64,000 nt of DNA from Theristus sp. LFF4_11 (lineage: Eukaryota > Nematoda > Chromadorea > Monhysterida > Xyalidae), in assembly GCA_030248135.1 (NCBI GenBank), contig JASANC010002449.1, positions 1 to 64,000 on the forward strand. Reading direction: 5' to 3'. A program made the position numbers and the translations under genes. Each line of letters starts with the position of its first letter. The stretch's first letter is position 1. This document shows, in pieces, positions 34,418-44,814 of this stretch. Under the pieces are notes generated by a model, which saw nothing but the letters and a program-made list of their open reading frames with translations, was not told the DNA's origin and did no database searches.

Positions 34418-36931
34418 AACGTGTTGCCCATAAGAGCGGTACAGGTCGCGGCCCATCGCTAAATTTTGATATTTCGAGTTTTTGTGCCCAAACCAACCTA
34501 CTAAGGGTACTTATTGCGCATACCAATTTTTAGCCCAAAACTCCAACCCTATGGCTCACTACAGGCAAATTTAGATTTTGGCCGATTTTTGGTCAATTTT
34601 TGGCTTTTGTCAGAAAAACGATTTTTTTGGGTTTTGGGAAGTTCAAATCAAAAATCCAACTTTACCACGTGGTTCAGCGCATTTTTCTGGGTATGTACCG
34701 TATTTTTCAGACCTTGCACTCAAAAGTCAGTTTTAGGCCGAAAGTCACAATTTTTTCAACACAAATTTGCTCATAACTCCCAGGACCACAGGGTCTGAAA
34801 AATTTCAGTAGTGCCAAAAGATAGCCCAAATTCTCCGCTACAAGGTGCAAAAAAATTTCCGGGGGCAATAACTTTATAAGGATGTAACAAAGCAACTTTT
34901 GTCGTCGACCCCCCATGAAAAACGCGAAATATTCAGTTTTTCAAGCAATTTCGTTAAAAATGTGCGTAGAAATGCCAATAATAAAACTGATACTAATGTT
35001 TTCGGATACGTAGAATCCAATGGTAAAAACTATTTACTATTAACTTGTTGCAAATATGCTTATTTTTCTACTATTACATGCAACTGTTCATGTCTTGACA
35101 AGACATTGTTATAAATCTTTTTAACCGGCCAGCTTTGCCAAAAAATGCGAACATGAAAACTGGGATAACGGTTTTCGAATACGTGGAGTTCAATGGTGGT
35201 TACCATTTTTTATTATTTTGTTTTTTTCGCCTCGTCGATTTTGCTAGACTGCGCGTGAACATTGCGACCACAGTGTTTTTGAACGCAGCAGCAATCGATG
35301 ATCGACCGGATCCACTCTTTCGGTAAAACACGTTGCCATGCTCAAACAGATTGGTGTACCATAAAAGAACGGACTTCCTGGTTGGCGAATCCTCGTGGCG
35401 ACCCAAATTGAATTTTACGCGAAACTGGCGAGTCACTGCAGAAAAACTTTCAGATTGCTCCCACCAGATAGCACACCAGACCCGTTGTTGTGCTGTCCAC
35501 TTAACCATGACGAAACTGCAGAAAACTGAAACTGAAACACTGTTTTTATTCAAACCACAGAAAAACTTTTCAAAAGAAACAAATTAACAGACAGAGCAAC
35601 ACACAAAACAAAAAGTCAACTGAACAATTCTTTCTGTCGCAGTCGCATGGCTGTTAACTCGAGTCTGTTGTGAAACATCAAAATTTCGCTCGAGCTGCTC
35701 AAATGCAATTCAAGTGTGAGACCTTTCCACTCTGAGCGCATGATTTGAACTATCAATACCCCGGGTATCCAAAAAGACCCATTTGTCACCTTCGCAACAG
35801 TTTCAAAATTGAATCACGCATCTTGATACTAATTTTTTCTTGCACTCATTTCAGTCAATTTGTTGATTTTTCGAGCTTTTTAGAAAATCTGCCACAGTGA
35901 GCGCTAGAAATTATATATCGGAAAAAAATTTTTGTCAATAAAATGGCATCACATGTTTTATCAGTGCTGAAAATTTCAGCTCATAATATTAAAACACCAG
36001 CCAGTGACAGCAGTTTGAAAATGGAACCTTTTTTTGGCCCACCCTGTATATATATAACAACTTTGGCAGTTGGATGTGCATTTAAATGCAGTAAAATGCA
36101 GCTATTCAAAGCAAAATAATATAAAATGGTAACCACCATTGAACTCCGCGTATTCGAAAACCGTTATCCCAGTTTTCATGTTCGCATTTTTTGGCAAAGC
36201 TGGCCGGTTAAAAATTTTTATAACAATGTCTTGTCAAGACATGAACAGTTTTTATGCATCTAATAGTCGCAAAATAAGCGTATTTGCAACAAGTTAATAG
36301 TAAATAGTTGATACCATTGGATTCTACGTATCCGAAAACATTAGTATCAGTTTTATTATTGGCATTTCTACGCACATTTTCAACGAAATTGCTTGAAAAA
36401 CTGTATATTTCGCGTTTTTCATGGGGTGTTGACGACAAAAGTTGCTTTGTTACATCCTTATAAAGTTATTGCCCCCGGAAATTTTTTTTGCATCTTGTAG
36501 CGGAGAATTTGGGCTATCTTTTGGCACTACTGAAATTTTTCAGACCCTGTGGTCCTGGGAGTTATGAGCAAATTTGTGTTGAAAAAATTGTGACTTTCGG
36601 CCTAAAACTGACTTTTGAGTGCAAGGTCTGAAAAATACGGTACATACCCAGAAAAATGCGCTGAAAAACGTGGTAAAGTTGGATTTTTGATTTGAACCCC
36701 CCAAAACCCCAAAAAATAGTTTTTCTGACAAAAGCCAAAAATTGACCAAAAATCGGTCAAAATCTAAATTTGCCTGTAGTGAGCCATAGGGTTGAAGTTT
36801 TGGGCTAAAAATTGGTATGCGTAATAAGTACCCTTAGTAGGTTGGTTTGGGCACAAAAACTCGAAATATCAAAATTTAGCGATGGGCCGGGGCTTGTACC
36901 GCACCTGTACCGCCCTTATGGGCAACACGTT
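34418..36931. mobile_element. foldback element C, TTAA insertion (piggyBac-type)
   Basis: The ends are a perfect inverted pair, AACGTGTTGCCC and GGGCAACACGTT, inside arms of about 790 bp (34418-35207 and about 36122-36931). TTAA flanks each side (34414-34417, 36932-36935), and the empty site with one TTAA is seen at 45204-45207 in repeat R copy 2. The arms are non-coding. The loop (35208-36121) contains a fragment of a different, mariner-type transposon. Confidence 0.88.
35200..35508 (-). pseudogene. transposase N-terminal HTH fragment (DUF4817-like)
   Basis: A 103-codon frame starts MVKWTAQQRVWCAIWWE and continues with FRVKFNLGR, SVLLWYTNLFEHGNV and a Gly/Arg/Ser turn. This is the helix-turn-helix layout found at the N-terminus of mariner-like transposases in invertebrates. 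No catalytic DDE/D domain follows: the frame runs into the inverted arm of element C and stops, so it is a truncated relic. At its 5' side the loop ends in a transposon terminus (complement of TTTTTTTGGCCCACCCTGTA at 36029-36048). It is unlikely to encode an active enzyme. Confidence 0.65.
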
Positions 36932-38887
36932 TTAAACTTGCGTCTGTCAGTTGCTAGTGATCGCGAAATCACGGTACGTGGTTTCGATACGATGATTTGA
37001 AGAGTAGGCTCTCGCCATGTGGCAGATAGCATAGCTGGTTGAACCTAGGGTTGGTAAAAAAACCGGTTTTTTATATTGCCAGAAAAAAACCGGTATTTTT
37101 TCCGTTTTAAAACCGTTTTAAAACCATAAAAAACCGAATGCTTCCCAGCTCCTAAACTTTCCAGAACTTGGCATCTTGAACTCAAAATAGGAAATACATC
37201 AAAATTAGTGATTTTGAGCAGCGTAAAATGCTGTTTTCGGGCATACAACCGACCCAATTTGCTCTTTTTGCCACCCAATGCTACCCAATTTTTTGTTTCA
37301 AATCAAATCAATTTTGCTTTTATTGGTTTCCAGGGCAGCACGTTCAATAAATTGAAAACAAAGGCTGGGCAGTGACCGTGTAGGTGTGGGGAGCGGGGAG
37401 GGACGGTTGCAAGGAAACCGGATAGCTGACCCCGATTAGGGGGCGAGATTTTCAGAACTGCAAAGTGAAACCGACAGCGGATTGCGTTCAAAAAATAACA
37501 TTTCATCAGTTACCCTTTGCAAATCAGCAACATCGTCAGTCAGTATGCACACGCACTTAGTTTAGCAGTCACCTTGTCTTCATCGTATTTCACTTGACCC
37601 TTGCCACAAAAGCTTCTGCAAAATGATGCTTCACCAGTTCAGTTAAACATATAGTTCACTGCACCGCTTTTTCAAAAATAGAAATTTACATGTTATCAAT
37701 CAAACCAAGAATTGTGATTTTTGACCACGAAGTTTAAAAATTTTTAAGGTAAAAACCGGTTCTTTATTTTTTCAGGAAAAAAACCTGAAAAAAAGGTTTT
37801 AAAACGAAAAAGAAACCGGTTTTTTTCCTGTGCCAACTAGAGATGTAAGGGTCAAAAAAATTTTTTTAATTTTTTTAAAAGTAAAAAAAATGAGCATTTT
37901 TTTTATTAAAAATTTTTAAAATTTTTTCTTTAATGTGCCCTGAAAATGCCGTTTTTGGCATAATTTTTCGAAAGTTCAACAAAAATTTTCGGTTGGCCTG
38001 TCGTACTAAATCAAAGCACTGATGTTGGCAGACGTTGCCTAAACTAGCCTAAACCAAAACCTAATCCTAAAGCTTAATTCAAAGCTAAACAATATCCTGA
38101 CCTAATCCTAACCTAAGCCAAGCCTTTTCAAGAAGGAAGATGTCAGAACAATTGCGTTTTGAACAAGTTCTTGTTGGGGCCGGAGCATGTGCAGGCGCGC
38201 TAGTGGATCATGAGCATGAGCATGCCGATGCCGCGTGCGCGTGCGCTTTAGTAATGAAGCTTTAGGAGATTTTCTTTGACTTTACCTTGTCACTTAAGCG
38301 CCATTCATGGAGGTTGAAGCGCGCTGAAGCGCGCTGACGCGCTTCACTTTGCTACACATTCACGAAGCAAAAAAACAGCGCGCTTCAGCGTGCGTCAGCG
38401 CGCTTCAGTTTTGGAGCACATGCGCATTCACGGACGCGCGCGCTGAAGCGCGCTGAAGCGCGCTGAAGCGCGCTGAAGCGCGCTGACCAGCTTCATCGTG
38501 AATGAAGAAATGAAGCTGCGTCAGCCGCTGCGGCTTTTTAGGTTTTTTGCCCATTCACGAACGCGCGCGCTGAAGCGCGCTGACGCGCGCTGAAGTGCGC
38601 TATCATGAATGATGAAATGAAGCTGCGTCAGCCGCTGCGGCATTTGATGTCCGGACATCAAATTTGTGTGTGCAAAATCGCTGATTGTTGCTGTCAGTGA
38701 CAATCTTTCACAAATGTTGCAAGACTTTTTTGTTAAATCATTTAGTACTTTTCTGACAGATTCTGAACAGTATTGTATAGCGTAATTAGTCTCAAAATAA
38801 GTGTGACAGTGAGAATACGAATACTCAACAAAGCATAAAAGTAGTGCAAGAAATTTATGTGAAATTTATGTGAACTGTACCCGTGCG

Positions 38888-39388
38888 ACGGTGTGGGGTA
38901 CTGATTTGCGCAGCCCTTAAAACCGGTGTGCAGCCCGCAAGAACAAGCTTTGCTAGCTTTGCTTCATTACACCGGCTGCCTTGCAAACTGCAAAAAGGGC
39001 CAAATTCATTCAGAATGCTTTTTTGTACTGTTTTTATGGTTTCACACCAAAAGTTTTCTGATCTTAGGCGCATATTTATTGAAAAATTGTGAAATGGACT
39101 TTCGAAGTGAAGAAAAACTTTGAAAGCTACACCGCAAAATACAGTTTTTTATGAACAATTTTGTACGATTTCTGCATTTTGACTGAACATTCTAGGATGC
39201 AATTTGCTTTCACGTTGCTTGCAAATGGTGCATAGTCCTCAAAATGGTGCACAGCCCTCAAAGTGGTGCACAGCCCTCAAAGTGGTGCACAGCCCTCAAA
39301 CCCGTGTCGAAACAGTGCCGCCGCATAAATTTCTTGCGGCCTGCACACCGGTTTTGAGGGCTGCGCACATCGGTACCCCACACCGTGA
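38888..39388. repeat. inverted pair with a 19-bp tandem repeat, inside Y3
   Basis: CGGTGTGGGGTACTGATTTG at 38888 onward and its complement ending at about 39386 form arms of about 58 bp. They continue through GCGCAGCCC and ACCGGTGTGCAG on both sides. Between them, at 39225-39300, a 19-bp unit (GTGGTGCACAGCCCTCAAA) is repeated four times. This is probably another small transposon in the stack. Confidence 0.7.
39225..39300. repeat. 19-bp tandem repeat, four copies
   Basis: Four adjacent copies of a unit reading ATGGTGCACAGCCCTCAAA or GTGGTGCACAGCCCTCAAA; the first has two changes. Confidence 0.9.
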
Positions 39389-39688
39389 TGTGAAGTAATT
39401 GTTTTCTTCAACTGCGGTTTGGCGTGAAACCTTTTTCCTTTTTTAGCGTTGCCACGGTGTAGAGCATTGCAAAAAAAAGTTTCCTCAACGGCAGCACATG
39501 ATTAGTGAATGTTGCACAAATCAAAAGATCAAAACATTCACTGAAACGGCGAAAACAACGAATCGAAGCGGTATATAGTGTGTACTAAACAGCACGCACG
39601 GAGACAACACAGACAACAACACAAAACGATAAAACTGAACGACATTTAATGAACAAACACCTAGAGAGGTTCCCACCTGTCAACTACT

Positions 39689-39750
39689 ATAGTGCAGTGG
39701 TAACATGTTGTGCCTGTCAGCACAGAGGCCAAAGTTCGAAACCCGTCTTA
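39689..39750 (+). mobile_element. tRNA-like Pol III promoter (SINE or tRNA relic)
   Basis: AGTGCAGTGGTAACA (39691-39705) resembles a tRNA A box and AGTTCGAAACC (39733-39743) a B box, at tRNA spacing. A CTGTCAG loop between GTGC/GCAC stems sits where an anticodon arm would be. No complete acceptor stem is visible, so it is a tRNA-derived repeat rather than a working tRNA. Confidence 0.5.
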
Positions 39751-41210
39751 GCCCAGTTGTTTTTATCGTTTTTATCTGTTGGTTTCTTTCACAAACGCAG
39801 CACAATAAAACTTACTGTATTCCTCAATTAATTTAATTTTGACACAATTAAATTCATTCCCTTTTTGGTCTGCATCTATCACAATTGAAAGCGCAGAACT
39901 TATGCAAATACGTTTCATTTTTCAGACAAGCCGCTGCGGCATTTGGGGTCCGGACATCAAAAGCCGCAGCGGCTGACGCAGCTTCATTTCTTCATTCATG
40001 ATGAAGCTGGTCAGCGCGCTTCAGCGCGCTTCAGCGCGCGCGTTCGTGAATGGACAAAAAACCTAAAGAGCCGCAGCGGCTGACGCAGCTTCATTTCTTC
40101 ATTCATGATGAAGCTGGTCAGCGCGCGTCAGCGCGCTTCAGCGCGCGCTTGCATGAATGGGCCTTTAGTCTTCAACGCTGCAGGTGGTATTCTGGATTGA
40201 TTTATCGACTGTTTTTAGCCTTGGTGAGTGATGATCGACTCGCGCATTAAAGTACTTGAGCGTCGCAAAGGCTAGTTCAACAAATTCCGATGCCGCTAAG
40301 GTGAGATAGAAGCAGAGAACTCACATTTACGCATCGTTTTTCAGGATCTCGAAAGGTCGAAATTGCACTGTCTGCCACTGCAAGCGTAACTTCGTTGGTT
40401 GCTCGTTGCTGTTTCGCGTCGTGTCGTCAGCATGATCACACCGGTTTGTTGTTGAACTTGTTTCCGTGTTATTTGAGGTGAATTGAGAGGCAAAACACGA
40501 GACGTGATGTCGTCGGTGGGAAAATGGGGTCGCCGAAACCAAGTCTGAAATTTTCACCCTCCTCCCATATGAGTGGGGGTCATATGGTAAGTCGGTGGCT
40601 CCTCAGATGGTGATATTCGGACTCCCTGAAAAATTCTGAACAACTTTCATTAAAAAAAATTTTTTTTTAAAGAAAAAATGGAAAAATTTTTTTTCTTGAC
40701 ATCTCTAGTGCCAACCCTAGAACTTGAACCTGAAAGTAAGTGTCTTGGGGGGGCGACCGGGTCGACAGGGGTTGCCGACTTAGCTGCAGCAAACAAGAAT
40801 TTTTGAACACAGCCAAATTTTGATGATTTTCTAAAGAGGAACAACCAAGAACGGTTCAATATTCAAGTACACGTCAAAAATTCTCCTGTTTTACTGTTGA
40901 AAATGCAACTTTCCCTCTATGAAATGGCCATAATTTCAATAAAACAAGATTTTCGCTCTTATAGTTTTTCGGATCGTTCTGAAAATAGTCTAGCTGAACT
41001 CAGCTCGACGAGACGCTTCGAACGAACCTAACTTGTAAAAAAAATTTAATTTTTAATTTAAAAAAGATTTGGATTTTTTTCCCTAACCCTTAAAAGGACA
41101 ACTACATCCAGTCCAGCTGTTGCATGGTGGTTCTCTTTCATCTAGGTACAACTGTCGCAAAAAAATTTCAAAACACAAGCAAACAGACAGCCAACAAAAA
41201 CAGCAACCAA

Positions 41211-41322
41211 CAATAAAGGGCACAACATAATAATTAAGAAGGAAAACCTGGAAAAGCCGTCGACACACAATAAAGGGCACATAATAATTGAAGGACAACC
41301 AGGAAAAGCCATCGACACAAAC
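41211..41322. repeat. tandem duplication, two copies of about 57 bp
   Basis: AATAAAGGGCACA ... TAATAATT ... AAAAGCCGTCGACACA is followed at once by a second copy differing at a few positions (AAAAGCCATCGACACA). Function unknown. Confidence 0.75.
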
Positions 41323-41999
41323 CGTAACAGAGACAAGAAACCAAAACAAAGATCACAAACCAACAAAGAAACAGCAGCTGATGAGCAAATCGCTGAATGA
41401 TTCAATTTCAACAGAATTCATTTTTGCAGCAAGACTCAGGTTGTCAGTTTTGCAGTCTCCAACAGTGATTCCAATGTTCATCTGCCAATCACACAGATCT
41501 CCAATCCAAAGCCACCGAAATATGTGAATGATTCAGAAAAAAATCTGTATTCGAAGCGAGATCATATTATGCATCAAGTTTGAATATGAACAACGTTTAA
41601 AAGAACAGTACCTGAGGCGAAAACCAGACCAGTCCAAAGTCAGTGCCAGGCGGACTCAACGCCATTTTTATACTCGAGTTCGGAAGCAAAATTTTTCTGA
41701 ATGAGTGATTCAATTTTTTTATATTCGTTATTAATCAAATTGAACTTGAATTGCTTGATTGATGAAGAGTTGACGTTTTTTGGTGTAATGAATTCCAAAT
41801 TGAAACAACGCGAACTGACCAGAATTGTTTTCTAATGTGAGTTTTTGATCGGGGCATGAACAGTTTGTATAAACAGTTTGGCTTTTTTGCCAAGCGTTTC
41901 GTGTGGACTTCTCCGGCATTTTGGAAATTTTTTTAGTTAAGGATTTTTTTTCAATTTTTCTTACAATTGGATTTTTATTTTTGTCCGAACCCTAGCTAA

Positions 42000-42023
42000 C
42001 CCCTCTACACTCTATATATAGCT

Positions 42024-42054
<31 letters not shown>

Positions 42055-42100
42055 CTATATATATATAGCTAACCCCTCTATATAGCTAACCTCTCTATAT
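42000..42100. repeat. TA-rich repeat with TAGCTAACCCCTCTA motif
   Basis: Several copies of TATAGCTAACC(CC)TCTA alternate with a run of about 28 bases of TA dinucleotides. This is a simple satellite-like patch at the truncated left side of the outer X element. Confidence 0.8.
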
Positions 42101-42102
42101 AT

Positions 42103-43513
42103 AAAAAAAATTTCAAAAATCAAAGTTGTGCTAAATCAATCAGGGAGTCCGAAGAACCACATATGATATGCAAGCGCCTCCCGAATGACTCCCATATAGG
42201 GTTGTTAAAAAAAACAAAAATCGTCATTTTTGTTTTTTTTTTTAAAAAAAATTTTTTTTTTAAAAAAAAAATTTCAAAAATCAAAGTTGTGCTAAATCAA
42301 TCAGGGAGTCCGAAGAACCACATATGATATGCAAGCGCCTCCCGAATGACACCCGTATGGCGGAACTTTGCAGATTTTGTTTTGGTGACCTCAATTACCC
42401 CTTTTCCAAACCGTCACCATGCCTCTTCTTGTGTTTTGACCTCCAAAACGTCACTAATTGTCCCCAGCTAAGCTAATGCTAAAGTGAAGACAAACATACC
42501 GCCTTGAAATTCGATCAATTCTTCTGATGGTGTCGCGACGACACGACACGAAGCAGCAACCAGACAACGTAGCGCTTGCAAACGGTGCAGCGAGCACAAT
42601 CGGACGCTCTGCGAGGCTAATCGTCACCTTATCTGCATCGGAAATGGTAGGCTAAGCTTTGGGACGCTCAAAAACTTCATCGCAGATGTTGTCGAAGCCT
42701 AAAATCAGTCGGTAAAACGGCCCAAAATCGACTGCTAAAGGTTTTACGAGGTATAATCAAAGAAAATTTTTGTTGAACTTTCGAAAAATTGTGCCAAAAT
42801 TGAGGTTTTCAGAGCATATTAGAGGAAAATTTTTCGAATTTTTTTTTTTAAAAAAAAAATCGGCATTTTTGTTTTTTTTTTAATCACTTTTTTTTTTAAA
42901 AAAAAAATTTTCATTTTTGTTTAACAACCCTACTCCCATATGACGGAACTTTGCAGATTTTGTTTTGGTGACCTCAATTACCCCTTTTCCAAACCGTCAC
43001 CATGCCTCTTCTTGTGTTTTGACCTCCAAAACGTCACTAATTGTCCCCAGCTAAACTAATGCTAAAGTGAAGACAAACATACCGCCTTGAAATTCGATCA
43101 ATTCTTCTGATGGTGTTGCGACGACACGACACGAAGCAGCAAGCAACCAGACAACGTTGCGCTTGCAAACGGAGCAGCGAGCACAATTGGACGCTCTGCG
43201 AGGCGAATCGTCACCTTATCTGCATCGGAAATGGTAGGCCAAGCTTTGGGACGCTCAAAAACTTCATCGCAGATGTTGTCGTAGCCTAAAATCAGTCGGT
43301 AAAACGGCCCAAAATCGACTGCTAAAGGTTTTACGAGGTATAATCAAAGAAAATTTTTGTTGAACTTTCGAAAAATTTTGCCAAAATTGAGGTTTTCAGA
43401 GCATATTAGAGGAAAATTTTTCGAATTTTTAAAAAAAAAAAAATCGGCATTTTTGTTTTTTTTTAATCACTTTTTTTTTTTTTTTTAAATTTCATTTTTG
43501 TTTAACAACCCTA
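42103..43513. mobile_element. hAT-like element X, outer copy, split by an inner copy
   Basis: The pieces 42103-42196 and 42933-43513 make one X element. Its left terminus is lost in the TA-rich patch, and its right terminus is TTTAACAACCCTA at 43513. It is interrupted at CTCCCATA by a full-length member of the same family. The right end is only 199 bp from the LTN1 start codon. Confidence 0.75.
42197..42932. mobile_element. hAT-like element X, inner copy (736 bp)
   Basis: Termini TAGGGTTGTTAAA and TTTAACAACCCTA are perfect inverted repeats. The 8-bp duplication CTCCCATA is present at 42189-42196 and 42933-42940. The element is inserted in another copy of itself. It has no coding region. Other full copies lie at 60317-61001 and 62341-63051 with their own duplications. 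Confidence 0.88.
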
Positions 43514-43711
43514 CTACCTACCCTCCCGCCCGCCCGCTCCAAATTGCCAAAAATCGGGCTTGACCCATTAAGTAAGAGACCTTGCTTGAGTTGAGCTGAG
43601 TTTTTTCACTCAATTTTTTCAGATAGTTCAACCAAAGTCCTCACCACCTCACGTCACAAGTGATTCGGTATCACAGTCGTCGCGTCGTTTCGTTGTGTCG
43701 AGTGATCGCAA
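43514..43711 (+). promoter_or_regulatory. LTN1 promoter / 5' UTR region
   Basis: Only 198 bp separate the end of an X transposon from the LTN1 ATG. The most notable motif is CTCACGTCACAA near 43649, a CRE/E-box-like site, as expected for a TATA-less housekeeping promoter. There is no TATA box and no measured start site, so this is positional inference. Confidence 0.35.
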
Positions 43712-44774
43712 ATGAGCCACAAACCACAACGACGCAAAGGAAACCGGCAGGTGGGTGAATCAATCGACCGATTCAAGCTCAGAGGCGAATCATCACTTCA
43801 TCATGAGAGTTTTTTGTTCATCTTTGGACAGTTGACTTGAATTCAACAAATTTCAATGACTTTTTATTAAGTGGACTGAAAAATGAGATGAAAACATGGA
43901 CCTTCCGTTTGTGGACCATCGATTTGCTTGATTGATTTGGTGCTGATCAGGTTAATTGGTACTGGTAATCAAAAACAACATTCTATTTCTGTTCTTCATA
44001 TATTGTGCGTGATAATGTTCGTGCTTCAATGATAATGTTCAGAAATTTTTAAACGTTTTCAAAAATTCTTTTTTTTAAATTGGGATTTTTTTGTCAATTA
44101 AAAACCAATTTCAGCCATCAAAACTGTACTTTTTCCTGAAAATGGTGTTAAGACACTTCCCGCAAAAAGTTACTTTTTATTTTTTTGTCTGGAATTTCCT
44201 GTACATTTTTTGATAAATTTTTACTTTCAGTCCAAAGATCGACGAGCAAGGTTCAGATACTGGATACGAGATTCTGATTGGCAACCGACTTCTCTGTAGG
44301 GGACCGAAGGTTTCGCAAGCCTTTTATCAAGAAAAAAAACAACCGAAACACTCAGGCTTTAAGTAGTTCTGAGATGGGCGCAGGTGAAAGTGGGACCTTC
44401 TTCCCATAGTTGTTCCAGAGTTGGGGGGGGGGGCGATATAGATAGTTGGAGCAAATTTTGGGGGGGGCGCGGGGGGGGCGGTCAAAATTTTGAAATTAGA
44501 TAGATAGATAGCTAAAACGCTGAAAAGCTATAAAAACAACTAAATAAGGCTTAAAATACGCTAAAAATCAAGTATAAATGCGTATTTAACCTAAAATTAA
44601 CGAAATTTTCAAGAATTTTGAGCAAAAATGGTCAATTTTGGTCAAAAATTGGCTTATTTTATGTCTTCGAAGACAAAATTTTTTAGATAGATAGCTGGCT
44701 GAGAAATTTTTTTAGATAGATAATAGCTGAGCCGAAAAATCTTCTCTGATAGAGATAGATTCGAAAATTTTGGA

Positions 44775-44814
<40 letters not shown>

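Larger units (their letters stand above)
38299..40168. mobile_element. GC-rich foldback Y3 inside Y2
   Basis: Arms rich in GCGCGCTGAAGCGCGCTGA repeats lie at about 38299-38665 and, inverted, 39935-40168. Outer ends are CGCCATTCATGG and, from the right, GGCCCATTCATGC; left flank CTTAA, right flank TTTAG. The left arm has the perfect 22-bp palindrome centred at TCC/GGA (38642-38663). The right arm contains a direct duplication of about 105 bp. Base composition is far above that of the AT-rich surroundings. No protein is encoded. Confidence 0.72.
37838..40707. mobile_element. hAT-like element Y2 inserted in Y1
   Basis: Starts TAGAGATGT and ends CATCTCTA, with a perfect 8-bp duplication GTGCCAAC on both sides (37830-37837 and 40708-40715). 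Its outer parts are diverged relatives of the X elements, sharing TTTTTCGAAAGTTCAACAAA near 37970 and TTCGGACTCCCTGA near 40617. It is enlarged by foldback Y3. Confidence 0.78.
37046..40719. mobile_element. hAT-like element Y1, carrying a nested element
   Basis: The ends are TAGGGTTGG and CCAACCCTA. The flanks are GTTGAACC (37038-37045) and CTTGAACC (40723-40730, three bases beyond the end), and repeat R copy 2 keeps a single GTTGAACC at 45315-45322. The body contains AAACCGG-rich poly(A/T) runs. Element Y2 sits inside. An 8-bp duplication suggests the hAT superfamily; there is no transposase. Confidence 0.7.
34316..41100. repeat. host repeat R, copy 1, interrupted by nested insertions
   Basis: Pieces at 34316-34417, 36932-37045 and 40723-41100 together match the uninterrupted copy at about 45118-45690. 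Shared stretches include AATACCACATCACACGACCG, GGCTCTCGCCATGTGGCAGA and CCTGAAAGTAAGTGTCTTGG. The breaks coincide with a TTAA duplication and an 8-bp duplication. The nature of R itself is unknown; it is non-coding and AT/G-rich at its right side. Confidence 0.8.
36932..43711. other. 6.8-kb gene-free transposon block upstream of LTN1
   Basis: No exon was recognised. The stretch is a stack of hAT-like elements, foldbacks and AT-rich DNA, itemised separately. Unassigned parts are about 41,100-42,100 (AT-rich, with a short tandem duplication) and 43,514-43,711 (presumed LTN1 promoter). Confidence 0.75.

Noticed and set aside
41731..41919. 62-codon minus-strand frame starting MPEKSTRNAWQKSQ
   Set aside because: Short, no recognised domain, no splice partner, and situated in transposon-rich DNA.
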